A DNA stretch of 43,437 bases from a virus. The notes under the pieces are model-generated. The model ran no database searches. It was not told where the DNA came from and worked only from the letters and a program-made list of their open reading frames with translations. Shown here one piece after another: positions 32,834 to 40,013 of the stretch. Both the position numbers and the translations under genes were made by a program. Position 1 is the stretch's first letter. Every line of letters begins with the position of its first letter. The stretch is from positions 1 through 43,437 of the IMG/VR virus record IMGVR_UViG_3300017989_001418. One strand, written 5' to 3'.

Positions 32834-33145
32834 GTGATTCAAGTATCGATTACATTAGGCAAGGAAACGGAAATGGCTATCAAACCACCTCCGGCTGATG
32901 TGAGCACTGCACTCAACGGGCTCAAGATAACGCTGGCGAAGAGGATGGCGGAAATGAGCATAACAGAACATGAGGTTGTAGCTAAGTCGAAAATGAGCGT
33001 AAGCACCATCAAGGATTTGCTTAGGGAGCGAAGAGACGATATCAAGTTGTCGTCAATCAAGGCAATAATGAATGCAGTTGGTTATCGCATAGAATTGCGA
33101 ATTGAAGACGTGACAACTAAGAAAAAAGTCTCCCTTCGCGTCTAA
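32834..33145 (+). CDS. Small XRE/HigA-like HTH protein
   Basis: A 103-aa protein. Residues about 30-85 form an HTH (ITLAKRMAEMSITEHEVVAK then MSVSTIKDLLRERRDDIKLS) of the lambda-repressor superfamily. It ends in GYRIELRIEDVTTKKK, typical of antitoxin or phage Cro-like small regulators. The GTG at 32834 follows AAGGGGG; ATG at 32873 with AAGGAAACGGAA before it is a good alternative giving 90 aa. It is the first gene after the early promoter and is followed by a terminator, so it is a single-gene transcript. A Cro/CI-like switch role is inferred. Confidence 0.7.
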   Translation: MIQVSITLGKETEMAIKPPPADVSTALNGLKITLAKRMAEMSITEHEVVAKSKMSVSTIKDLLRERRDDIKLSSIKAIMNAVGYRIELRIEDVTTKKKVSLRV

Positions 33146-33168
33146 GAACAAACTGCGGGGCAGTTCCA

Positions 33169-33237
33169 CCAGCGACTAACTCTCTCGCCAAGCGGGCTGC
33201 GCACCTTCCGCTTGGCCGTCACTGGTTTCTTTCTTTC
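33169..33237 (+). terminator. Two-part terminator after small HTH gene
   Basis: An inner nine-base-pair stem GCCAAGCGG/CCGCTTGGC (33187-33195, 33208-33216) is extended by an outer pairing CCAGCGAC/GTCACTGG (33169-33176, 33218-33225). It is followed by TTTCTTTCTTTC. It would stop the transcript from the 32784-32812 promoter. Confidence 0.75.
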
Positions 33238-33277
33238 ATGAGTCACTTCCACTGCGCTAACGGTGCGCACTTCTGGT

Positions 33278-33673
33278 ATGCAATTTCTCCTCAGCGATCA
33301 GGAAGCTATTGAGCTGATCCGGAGCGGAACCCGTTCTAATGACGGCCGCCTGATCATCGACATACCAGAGAGCTTCCTTCAGACGGACCGCCCTTATGCT
33401 GTGGCCATGGCATTCAATACTGACGCGCGAACGGTTTCGGTAGGTAGCAATAGCGTACGACTCTCGCCTACGCAGTTCGCGCTGCTAAAGTTGGTGCATG
33501 ATCGCCAGCGTGTTGGCTTTGAGGACGCGCAGGACGTAGTGTGGAGTGGCTTCGCGAGCGACAGCACAATCCGCGCAGTGTGTTCTCAAATCTCAGCCAA
33601 GCTATCAGGTATCGGGGCCTCTGTTGCGCTATCGGCACGCAAGGGAGTCATTCACTTAGAGTCGTACTCTTGA
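33278..33673 (+). CDS. Winged-helix DNA-binding protein candidate
   Basis: A 131-aa protein. The second half (VRLSPTQFALLKLVHDRQ, AQDVVWSGFASDSTIRAVCS, ...ARKGVIHLES) follows the OmpR/PhoB C-terminal winged-helix pattern: 'L(S/T)xxEFxLLxxL', a trans-activation loop region, the recognition helix and a beta hairpin. There is no receiver domain in the short N-terminal half. The start is uncertain: GTG at 33263 or ATG at 33278, neither with a clear ribosome site. Its 3' end overlaps the opposing membrane-protein gene by 22 bases. A regulator role is inferred. Confidence 0.5.
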   Translation: MQFLLSDQEAIELIRSGTRSNDGRLIIDIPESFLQTDRPYAVAMAFNTDARTVSVGSNSVRLSPTQFALLKLVHDRQRVGFEDAQDVVWSGFASDSTIRAVCSQISAKLSGIGASVALSARKGVIHLESYS

Positions 33674-34008
33674 TTGCTGCGGTTTACTACCGCGTAGATC
33701 AGGTGCCCAAACAGCCCGTGAATTATCACCTGCCCTACCCTAAAGCCAAGCCAATTAAATGGAATCGTGACTGAGTACAGCAGTAATGGCTTCCAAACGA
33801 ACCTGAGGCCGCTACATTCTCCGCTGTACCATACTGCCGCGCAACACCACATCAGCGCAACTGGATTCACCAACCAGCCGTAGATAACTAAGTTCGCGCT
33901 GAGTTTGGTCTCTTGTCCAACGAGCTTCTCGAGGTAGTAGCCGACCCCAAGGCAGAATCCCCCGATCGTCACTACCGCGAGGATCCCGAGATACTCTAGC
34001 CATCCCAT
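33652..34008 (-). CDS. Small membrane protein, opposite strand
   Basis: A 118-aa protein with about three hydrophobic segments: near 5-24 (YLGILAVVTIGGFCLGVGYY), 38-62 and 74-108. AGGAGGG five bases before the ATG at 34008 is the best ribosome site of the region, so the gene is probably real despite its orientation. It is transcribed against the early operon, as lysogeny or superinfection-exclusion genes often are. That function is a possibility from topology and orientation only. Confidence 0.7.
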   Translation of the reverse strand: MGWLEYLGILAVVTIGGFCLGVGYYLEKLVGQETKLSANLVIYGWLVNPVALMWCCAAVWYSGECSGLRFVWKPLLLYSVTIPFNWLGFRVGQVIIHGLFGHLIYAVVNRSNQEYDSK

Positions 34009-34068
34009 TATTGCCCTCCTGTTTCGAGAAACATGCCACTACTAAAGGGTAGCTCACTCCACTCTGAT

Positions 34069-34098
34069 TTGCAACAAAATCGTTAACAGTTGCAACAA
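34069..34098. promoter_or_regulatory. Direct repeat TTGCAACAA, candidate operator
   Basis: TTGCAACAA occurs at 34069-34077 and 34090-34098, start-to-start 21 bases, about two helical turns, with GTTAAC between. It lies between the divergent membrane-protein and excisionase-like genes, where a dimeric or cooperative regulator could control both. The ligand is unknown. Confidence 0.55.
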
Positions 34099-34155
34099 GG
34101 TGGCCTGATAGGATCGAGGTATCGACTGACGCACACCAGCACAAGGACTAACACA

Positions 34156-34353
34156 ATGAGGCTACTGAAGCCATCTGAGATTGCCGAGGCCCTCTCGGTT
34201 ACAGTCGCTACAGTTCACACAATGCTCAACCGCGGCGTGCTTCCATCAATTGACATCAGCGCCTCGGCCGACCCAAAACGACGAGTTCGGCGCGTCCGCG
34301 AGGATGACTTCCTGGCATTCATTGATTCGCGCCATAACGAAACGGAGAACTGA
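34156..34353 (+). CDS. Excisionase-like HTH protein
   Basis: A 65-aa protein with a MerR/excisionase-type HTH (LKPSEIAEALSVTVATVHTM then LNRGVLPSIDI) and a basic wing (KRRVRRVREDDFLAFI). This is the HTH_17 layout of small Xis and regulator proteins. ATG 34156 is the natural start; the frame is open 66 bases further up across the TTGCAACAA site. The gene lies five bases from the Sak4-like gene. Its separation from int by 1.4 kb makes Xis function uncertain; a DNA-binding role is well supported. Confidence 0.7.
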   Translation: MRLLKPSEIAEALSVTVATVHTMLNRGVLPSIDISASADPKRRVRRVREDDFLAFIDSRHNETEN

Positions 34354-34357
34354 AAAC

Positions 34358-35134
34358 ATGGCCTTCGATCTTAGTTCCATCACTACCGGTGTCTGTCGCC
34401 GTGCACCCAGAATCATCCTTCTCGGCGTTGAGAAGATCGGAAAGTCCAGCTTCGCCGCACAGTCAAATTCGCCGGTGTTTTTGCCTATCAAGGGCGAGGA
34501 GGGCATTGACGCGCTAAACGTGGCGAAAACGCCGACATGCAACGCATTCGCCGAAGCCGCGTCATGGCTCCAGGCTCTAATGAGTGGAGAACACGAGTAC
34601 CAAACTAGTGTAATAGACTCCGTAAGCACCATGGAGCCTCTCATCTGGCAGTACGTGTGCGAGAAGCACAAGGTAGAGAGCATCGAGAAAGTAGGAGGCG
34701 GGTACGGGAAGGGCTATACCGAATCCCTTGCCGTCTGGCGTCAACTTACCGAGATGCTTGACGCCTTGCGTTCGGAACGCAATATGGCATCGATTCTAAT
34801 CGGTCACGTAAAGGTTAAGCGATTCGACGATCCGGCTGGTCCATCGTACGACCAGTATCAATTCGACATCAACGATCGCGCCGCGAACCTTCTATTCCGC
34901 TGGGCAGACTGCATCCTATTCTGCAATACGAAAGTGGTCGTCCAATCCGAAGACACTGGATTCGACACAAAGAACCGAGGGATCGACATTACTGGTGGTC
35001 AGCGATTCCTGTTCACCCAGAAGCGGCCAGCTCACCCAGGCGGAGGACGCGGAGCCTACGGCCACATACCATACGAGTTGCCTCTGTCGTGGGAGGCGTT
35101 CCAGAGTGCCGTAGCGGCGGCGATGAGCCAATAG
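34358..35134 (+). CDS. Sak4/RecA-like phage ATPase
   Basis: A 258-aa P-loop ATPase: Walker A GVEKIGKSS (residues 23-31) and Walker B TSVIDS (D87). PIKGEEGIDAL and GHVKVKRFDD are typical of the phage family of single-domain RecA-like recombinases and nucleotide-binding proteins (Sak4, PF13479-type). These act with an ssDNA-binding partner to anneal or exchange DNA. The partner is likely the DUF669-type protein that follows. ATG 34358 has GGAG about 10 bases upstream. Confidence 0.8.
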   Translation: MAFDLSSITTGVCRRAPRIILLGVEKIGKSSFAAQSNSPVFLPIKGEEGIDALNVAKTPTCNAFAEAASWLQALMSGEHEYQTSVIDSVSTMEPLIWQYVCEKHKVESIEKVGGGYGKGYTESLAVWRQLTEMLDALRSERNMASILIGHVKVKRFDDPAGPSYDQYQFDINDRAANLLFRWADCILFCNTKVVVQSEDTGFDTKNRGIDITGGQRFLFTQKRPAHPGGGRGAYGHIPYELPLSWEAFQSAVAAAMSQ

Positions 35135-35176
35135 CCAGTATACAACTTCACTAACCATCACCACTGAGCAACAACA

Positions 35177-35758
35177 ATGAATCAGCGAGCAACGGACAAC
35201 GTAATGGGAAGCGACTTGTCGCAAATCTTTGGGCAGAACGGGTTTGATCCGAACTCCGTAGAGCCGGCAGACGATTTCGATGTGCTGCCTCCTGGGAAAT
35301 ACCCAGTGCTCATCGAGAGCGCGGATGGTCGACCAACAAAGAACGGCCAGGGATTCGGAGTGAATCTGCAATTCTCTATCCTGGATGGACAATTCAAGGG
35401 CCGCAAACTCTTCAAGTGGATCAACATCCAGCACACCAGCCAGAAAGCGCAAGAGATCGGTCAGCGTGAATTTTCCGCGCTAGGGAAAGCAATCGGGTTG
35501 ATTTCGATCACAAACACAAACCAACTACTCGGCAAGGCCGTGATCGCTCACGTCAAGGTTAAGGACAACGACAACGACATACGCACTTTCTCGTCGACCT
35601 TACGAGGCTTGACTTCAACACTCGCAGAGCAATCTCAGTCGACCCAGGAAGCTACGGGGCAACAACAAGCACTCGCGCAGCAGCAAACCAATACTCCTCC
35701 GTGGATGCAAAACGGCGCCGTCAATCAGCAGGCGAACGTCAATGGTACCCCGCGCTGA
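35177..35758 (+). CDS. DUF669-type ssDNA-associated protein
   Basis: A 193-aa protein. FDVLPPGKYPVLIESAD, GFGVNLQFSILDG and FKGRKLFKWINIQH match the DUF669 layout known from phage recombination clusters next to Sak-type or RecA-like ATPases. The C-terminal third is Gln/Asn/Thr-rich and low in structure, like the tail of many ssDNA-binding proteins. The start at 35177 has only a weak GAG site. Function as SSB-like partner is inferred from the pairing. The 177-base gap after it holds no convincing gene. Confidence 0.7.
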   Translation: MNQRATDNVMGSDLSQIFGQNGFDPNSVEPADDFDVLPPGKYPVLIESADGRPTKNGQGFGVNLQFSILDGQFKGRKLFKWINIQHTSQKAQEIGQREFSALGKAIGLISITNTNQLLGKAVIAHVKVKDNDNDIRTFSSTLRGLTSTLAEQSQSTQEATGQQQALAQQQTNTPPWMQNGAVNQQANVNGTPR

Positions 35759-35921
35759 GTCGACAGGGATAAATGCGGCGGAGATGCCTGCGGCCGTGAA
35801 TCGTAAGACCGTAGACATCGGTAGCACTGACAGACGGGCGCCGGGGTGTGGGAAACCGGCCTGCCGCAGATTAAAACAGACGAGCCTGGGTATGCTCAAA
35901 TCAAAACTGCCTGCTTCTAAT

Positions 35922-35957
35922 CACAAGGAACGCACATGCCACAAGGAACACACATGA
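35922..35957 (+). repeat. Tandem duplication of ribosome site plus start codon
   Basis: An 18-base unit CACAAGGAAC(G/A)CACATG(C/A) occurs at 35922-35939 and 35940-35957. Each copy carries AAGGA and an ATG, and both ATGs are in the same frame of the next gene. The two start sites therefore give 139-aa and 133-aa products. Confidence 0.85.
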
Positions 35958-36355
35958 CCGACAGACAGCTTGCGATGCTACAGTCGCTAGCGACAACGCT
36001 TGAATACGCAAAGGCCGCCGAGAGGAGGTCGAGGGAATTCAGGGTCGACGTTGAGCAATGGATTGCAGAACTCATCCCGCCGGCAGAAACAGACTCGCAG
36101 ACAGTTACGCTTCCTGACGGAACGAAGATCGTAGTTACGCGAGGCCTGACCTATAAGGCCGACACCGAAGCCATCAAGAAACTAGAGTCTCCTGATTGTC
36201 CGATGCCGCTGAGGTACGAGACAACATGCAAACTCGAACTTGGTACGTATGAACACTACAGAAAGAGCAAGCCTGCGGTATTTGCGCAAATCGCAGAGCA
36301 TGTTGAAGTCAAGCCTCGTAAAGTCGCCGTGGCAATCAAGGAGACAAAGACCTGA
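35936..36355 (+). CDS. Phage early protein of DUF7173-like type
   Basis: A 139-aa protein (133 aa from ATG 35954). It has an N-terminal helix (MLQSLATTLEYAKAAERR), then VTLPDGTKIVVTRGLTYKAD and a beta-helical end. I recall phage early proteins with this 'helix, then gVtvTyxxtrKvDtexL' order grouped as DUF7173; the match is from memory. Each of the two duplicated start sites has AAGGA. Its stop overlaps the next ATG (TGATG). The gene lies between the ssDNA-binding pair and the nuclease gene. Confidence 0.6.
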   Translation: MPQGTHMTDRQLAMLQSLATTLEYAKAAERRSREFRVDVEQWIAELIPPAETDSQTVTLPDGTKIVVTRGLTYKADTEAIKKLESPDCPMPLRYETTCKLELGTYEHYRKSKPAVFAQIAEHVEVKPRKVAVAIKETKT

Positions 36356-36744
36356 TGAGTCCGAGCACTATCGCGATCTACGGCGCAGGCTGCGCAGCGC
36401 TGGCGTGCCTCTACACTCTCGTTGAACTCCGCAGGCGTGGTCGTCCATGGCACCGCAACTGCTACTCGCAGGCGTGGCTTGACGGATGGTCCGTAACGCA
36501 TGTAGGGCACGGAATTGTCATGTTCGGCATTGCGAAGGCTGTATTCCCTGGCACATTCTATGAGCCGTTGGGATTCGTAATTGCCGCTGAGGCCATATGG
36601 GAATCGTTCGAAAATCGCAATTGGGTGATCAGAATGTTCCGCCGGGCCGGAGACAAGAACTACTTCGGTGATAGTGTGGCGAACTCAGCCGGCGACATCC
36701 TTGCCTGTATCGTTGGCGCTCTCTTTACTGGGTTCTTCGTCTAG
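36355..36744 (+). CDS. DUF2585/UPF0314-like membrane protein
   Basis: A 129-aa membrane protein with hydrophobic segments near 4-22, 48-66 and 110-129. It has a conserved set THVGHG, AEAIWESFEN and YFGDSVANSAGDILAC. The pattern 'SHxxHG ... EAxWExxEN ... GDSVxNSxxDxxxxxxGF' is that of the bacterial UPF0314/DUF2585 family, normally chromosomal and of unknown function. ATG 36355 overlaps the previous stop. A host-derived gene in a phage early operon is unusual; it might alter the host membrane. The role is unknown. Confidence 0.65.
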   Translation: MSPSTIAIYGAGCAALACLYTLVELRRRGRPWHRNCYSQAWLDGWSVTHVGHGIVMFGIAKAVFPGTFYEPLGFVIAAEAIWESFENRNWVIRMFRRAGDKNYFGDSVANSAGDILACIVGALFTGFFV

Positions 36745-36755
36745 TAGGGTCTGTG

Positions 36756-36998
36756 ATGTTTGGATCTTGTATATGTGCTCGGATGGACGATGTAAACAAG
36801 CTATCGGAAACAATACTACGCACCGCAAGAAAGGAGCATATCTGTTGCGAATGCTTGGGGACAATCGAGCCAGGAAATCAATACGAGTACGACAGCAATC
36901 TATTCGATGGTAAGTGGAGCCACCACAAAACATGCATGTCGTGCGTAAGAATTCGCAATAGCCTGTTTAGGTGCGGGTTCTACTACGGAGAGATGTGA
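36756..36998 (+). CDS. Zinc-binding small protein, possibly frameshifted
   Basis: An 80-aa protein with Cys clusters: CIC near the start, EHICCEC near residues 28-33, TCMSC near 59-63 and RCGFYYGEM at the end. I recall planctomycete phage proteins with ARKEHxCCEC, 'IEPGxxYE', 'DGxW...KTCxxC' and then a further 'GF(Y/V)YGE-WDD' part. Here the frame stops right after YGEM, while the next frame continues with the expected sequence. GTG at 36753 is an alternative start. The nature of the interruption is set out in the entry at 36987-37092. Confidence 0.65.
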   Translation: MFGSCICARMDDVNKLSETILRTARKEHICCECLGTIEPGNQYEYDSNLFDGKWSHHKTCMSCVRIRNSLFRCGFYYGEM

Positions 36999-37092
36999 CG
37001 ACATTCACCATAAGTATTGCGGGTGGAACGAAGATCACACGGAGTTTGTCTGTATCTGCCCAGGCAAGAGGAGTAAGGAACACGATCAGTGA
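36987..37092 (+). other. Frameshifted extension of zinc-binding protein; RF2-like site
   Basis: The zinc protein ends GAG-ATG-TGA-C. Moving one base forward gives GAC GAC and reads DDIHHKYCGWNEDH, then a CIC pair and GKRSKEHDQ. This Cys/His-rich sequence stops at 37090-37092. That stop overlaps the GTG of the next gene (GTGA), exactly like other junctions in this genome. The alternative frame has no usable start of its own. GGAG at 36987-36990 lies two bases before ATG-TGA-C, resembling the prfB (RF2) frameshift site with its Shine-Dalgarno followed by CUU-UGA-C. The P-site AUG re-pairing (UGU) would be poor, so an indel mutation or sequencing error is also possible. Confidence 0.55.
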
Positions 37093-38405
37093 CCGACATC
37101 AGCAAGTACACGCAACAGCCGTCTAAGACTGTACAGGCGATTCTCGACTGGCACAAGCAAGTTGGAGACTCCGAGCAAGCACGCGGATACCTGGGCGCGT
37201 CAATCATCGGCGCAGAGTGCGAGCGATACCTGTGGTACGTCTTTCGCTATGCGTGCAAGCCAAACTTCGATGGCCGGATGTATCGTCTGTTCGAGACCGG
37301 CGCCCTCGAAGAGGCTAAATTCGTCAAGGAACTCCGGGCCATCGGATGCGAAGTCCACGACCACGACCAGAACGGCGAGCAATTCGAGGTCAAGGCGATC
37401 GGAGGACACTTCTCCGGCCACATGGACGGATGCGCACTCGGCATCCCTGAGGCGCCGAAGACTTGGCATGTTCTAGAGTTCAAGACCCATAACGCAAAGT
37501 CATTCAAGAAGCTGGAGAAAGAAGGCGTTAAGGCGTCGAAGTCACAGCACTACTCGCAGATGATGGTCTACATGCATTTAACAGGCATGCAGCGTGCGCT
37601 GTACCTGGCGAAAAACAAAGACACCGACGAACTCTACTCAGAGCGCATCCGACACGATAAGACCGAAGCCGAGGCGCTGATGGAACGCGCAAATCGTGTA
37701 ATCACCAGCAGTCATCCGCCGGAGCGGATCTCAGGTCGTAGAGACTACTATCTGTGTAACTGGTGCGATGCGCAGGATGTGTGTTGGGGATGTGCAGATC
37801 GAGCGCTTCCAGTCCCGGCGCTATCGTGTCGGCAATGTTGCTACGCTACTCCTGCTATGGACAGCGACAACGGCCGATGGATATGCGACAAACACAATCG
37901 CGGGCTGTCTGATAACGACCAGCGAAAAACGTGCCATGATTTTCTTGTGCTGCCAGGGATGATCGCTTTCGCCGACGCAGCAGGACACGGCAACAACGAA
38001 TCTGGCGAGTGGATCGAGTTCATTCGCGAAGATGGAGCGATGTTCCAGCATGGAAACGCAAGAAGCAACTGCTACGGCGGCGCAGAACTCATGGCGCTCC
38101 AGCCAGACCAGATCGGCGATCCGATGCTTGACAGCGCAAAGAGACTCTTTGGCGCCGTCGCCGCTGGCTGCGTTGACGATGTGCTCCAGCGATATCCAGA
38201 AGAGGATTCTAGAATCGCCTGGAAGGGGCACCCATCGCAGCTCATTCAGGCGTGGCAGGAAGTATACACAGAGGATATCCGAGAACTAAAGCCGTTAGCG
38301 CGATTCGATCAGTGGAACTACACCGCGTCCGAGTACGATGGCGGTCGCCTTGCGATCCTCTGGAAGGAGGACGTAGCCGCCGAGATTCGGCAGGGAGTTG
38401 AGTGA
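37089..38405 (+). CDS. RecB/Cas4-like PD-(D/E)XK nuclease with Cys cluster
   Basis: A 438-aa protein. The N-terminal part follows the phage exonuclease/Cas4 plan: LGASIIGAECERYLWY, D113 in GHMDG, E130-x-K132 in LEFKT, and Q153 in QHYSQMMVYMHLTG. A Cys-rich segment follows (CNWCDAQDVCWGC, CRQCC, and CxxH nearby) that could hold a zinc or iron-sulfur cluster. The C-terminal 150 residues are an added domain of unknown role. GTG at 37089 overlaps the upstream stop. It would trim DNA ends for the Sak4-like recombinase. Confidence 0.8.
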   Translation: MTDISKYTQQPSKTVQAILDWHKQVGDSEQARGYLGASIIGAECERYLWYVFRYACKPNFDGRMYRLFETGALEEAKFVKELRAIGCEVHDHDQNGEQFEVKAIGGHFSGHMDGCALGIPEAPKTWHVLEFKTHNAKSFKKLEKEGVKASKSQHYSQMMVYMHLTGMQRALYLAKNKDTDELYSERIRHDKTEAEALMERANRVITSSHPPERISGRRDYYLCNWCDAQDVCWGCADRALPVPALSCRQCCYATPAMDSDNGRWICDKHNRGLSDNDQRKTCHDFLVLPGMIAFADAAGHGNNESGEWIEFIREDGAMFQHGNARSNCYGGAELMALQPDQIGDPMLDSAKRLFGAVAAGCVDDVLQRYPEEDSRIAWKGHPSQLIQAWQEVYTEDIRELKPLARFDQWNYTASEYDGGRLAILWKEDVAAEIRQGVE

Positions 38406-40012
38406 TGTACACCCTCCGCCCGTACCAGCAGCGAGCGCTCGACGCCCTGCATACGCACATCTGCACGAAGTCAGGGAACCCGTGCGTTGTGCTACCGACA
38501 GGTGCCGGGAAGTCGGTTGTGATGGCATCGGCTATCCACAGATGGAAGGAAGATGCTCCATGGCTAAGGGTGTGTGTGTTGGCTCACCGCAAGGAACTCG
38601 TCGTACAGAACGCAAGCAAGCTACGCTCTGCGTACTCAGACGGAGAAGTTGGCATCTTCTCGGCAGGTCTCGGCCAGAAGGACTACGACGCGCCGATTCT
38701 CTACGCTTCGATTGACTCGATCTACAGAAGAGCCGGGGAGTTCCCGCCGTTTCATGCGCTATTCGTCGATGAGGCTCACCGCATCCCCCCGAGGGGGGAA
38801 GGTAAGTATCGTACATTCATTAACGAATGCCGGAGATTCAACAAGGACCTGAAGGTGGTCGGCTGGACGGCGACGCCATTCAGGATGGGATGCGGGAAAA
38901 TCTGCCACCGCGACCATATCCTCAATGAGGTGTGCGTAGACGTTCCGGTTACTGAGCTGATCAACGACGGATACCTATGTCGTCTACGATCTAAAGTAGG
39001 CGAAGCCCAGCCACAGCTAGCCAGCGTGAAGCGCAACTCCGGAGGGGACTACATCTTAAAGAGCCTCTCGCAGGCCACCAACAGCGGCGGAGTTGTCACG
39101 CGAGCGGTCCAGGAGATTGTGCGGATTATGAACGCCGAGAACAGGCGTGCGGCTGCGATCTTCTGCGTCGACCTGGAGCATTGCAAGGCCGTACACGCCG
39201 AACTCCGAAGAGCTGGAGTGTTCGCCCCACAAATTACAGGGAAAACACCACATCACGAGCGAGACCAAATCGTAGCTGAGTTCAGGGCAGGGCGGCTCCG
39301 CGGAATATGTAGCGTAGGCGTCCTCACTGAGGGATTCGACAGCCCGAATATCGACTGCATCGTTCTGCTTAGACCAACGCTGTCCAGAGGGCTCTACGCC
39401 CAGATGGTTGGCCGCGGTCTTCGCCCGCACCAATCGAAACAAGACTGTCTAGTGCTGGACTTCGCCGGGTGCATTGCAGAACACGGGCCGATCGATCTTC
39501 TCGACGGAGATCCCATTGTTATGGCCACCTGCGCGGAGTGCCGCGAGTCGTTCAGTCGCGCCATCGGCGAGTGCCCGGTGTGTGGCTGGCAGATCCCCAA
39601 ACAGGAAATTGAGCGGCTGGAGGCTACGGAGCGCGAGCGCAGGATGCACGGCGACAAAGCGTCAAGGCAGTCCATCCTTTCGGAGCCAGAGACGCACAAA
39701 GTCGATGCGATCATTGTCTCTCGTCATCAGAAAGTCAATAATCCAGACTCGCTACTAGTGCAGTACCGTTGCGGAATGTCGATGTTTCGGGAATGGGTGT
39801 GCCTGGATCATGAAGGCTTCGCAGGAAAGAATGCACATCAGTGGTGGCGAGCGCGCTTTCCCGATGAGTCCGTGCCTTCAGTTGACGACGCGATTGGAGA
39901 CATGTTCCTGAGCCAGCGGCTCTTGGAGTGGACAAAGACGGTCACGGTTGCGCGGTCGGGTCGGTACTTCGATGTGGTGGACTACAACAGGATAACAGTA
40001 GGAGACAACTGA
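38405..40012 (+). CDS. SF2 DNA helicase (DEAH box) with zinc ribbon
   Basis: A 535-aa helicase of the UvrB/RecG-like phage type. The motifs are RPYQQRALD, PTGAGKS (31-37), DEAH (122-125), TATPF (155-159), LTEGFDSPN and QMVGRGLRPH (from Q333). A zinc ribbon follows (C376, C379, C390, C393). The C-terminal part (about 440-535) is a conserved extension. Start ATG 38405 overlaps the nuclease stop (TGATG); GTG 38402 is the alternative. Unwinding of branched or replication DNA in the early operon is the expected job. Confidence 0.88.
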   Translation: MYTLRPYQQRALDALHTHICTKSGNPCVVLPTGAGKSVVMASAIHRWKEDAPWLRVCVLAHRKELVVQNASKLRSAYSDGEVGIFSAGLGQKDYDAPILYASIDSIYRRAGEFPPFHALFVDEAHRIPPRGEGKYRTFINECRRFNKDLKVVGWTATPFRMGCGKICHRDHILNEVCVDVPVTELINDGYLCRLRSKVGEAQPQLASVKRNSGGDYILKSLSQATNSGGVVTRAVQEIVRIMNAENRRAAAIFCVDLEHCKAVHAELRRAGVFAPQITGKTPHHERDQIVAEFRAGRLRGICSVGVLTEGFDSPNIDCIVLLRPTLSRGLYAQMVGRGLRPHQSKQDCLVLDFAGCIAEHGPIDLLDGDPIVMATCAECRESFSRAIGECPVCGWQIPKQEIERLEATERERRMHGDKASRQSILSEPETHKVDAIIVSRHQKVNNPDSLLVQYRCGMSMFREWVCLDHEGFAGKNAHQWWRARFPDESVPSVDDAIGDMFLSQRLLEWTKTVTVARSGRYFDVVDYNRITVGDN

Positions 40013-40013
40013 T

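Noticed and set aside
35742-35957. 71-aa frame after the DUF669-type gene
   Set aside because: It overlaps the end of that gene and runs through the duplicated ribosome sites; composition is not convincing and there is no clear start signal of its own.
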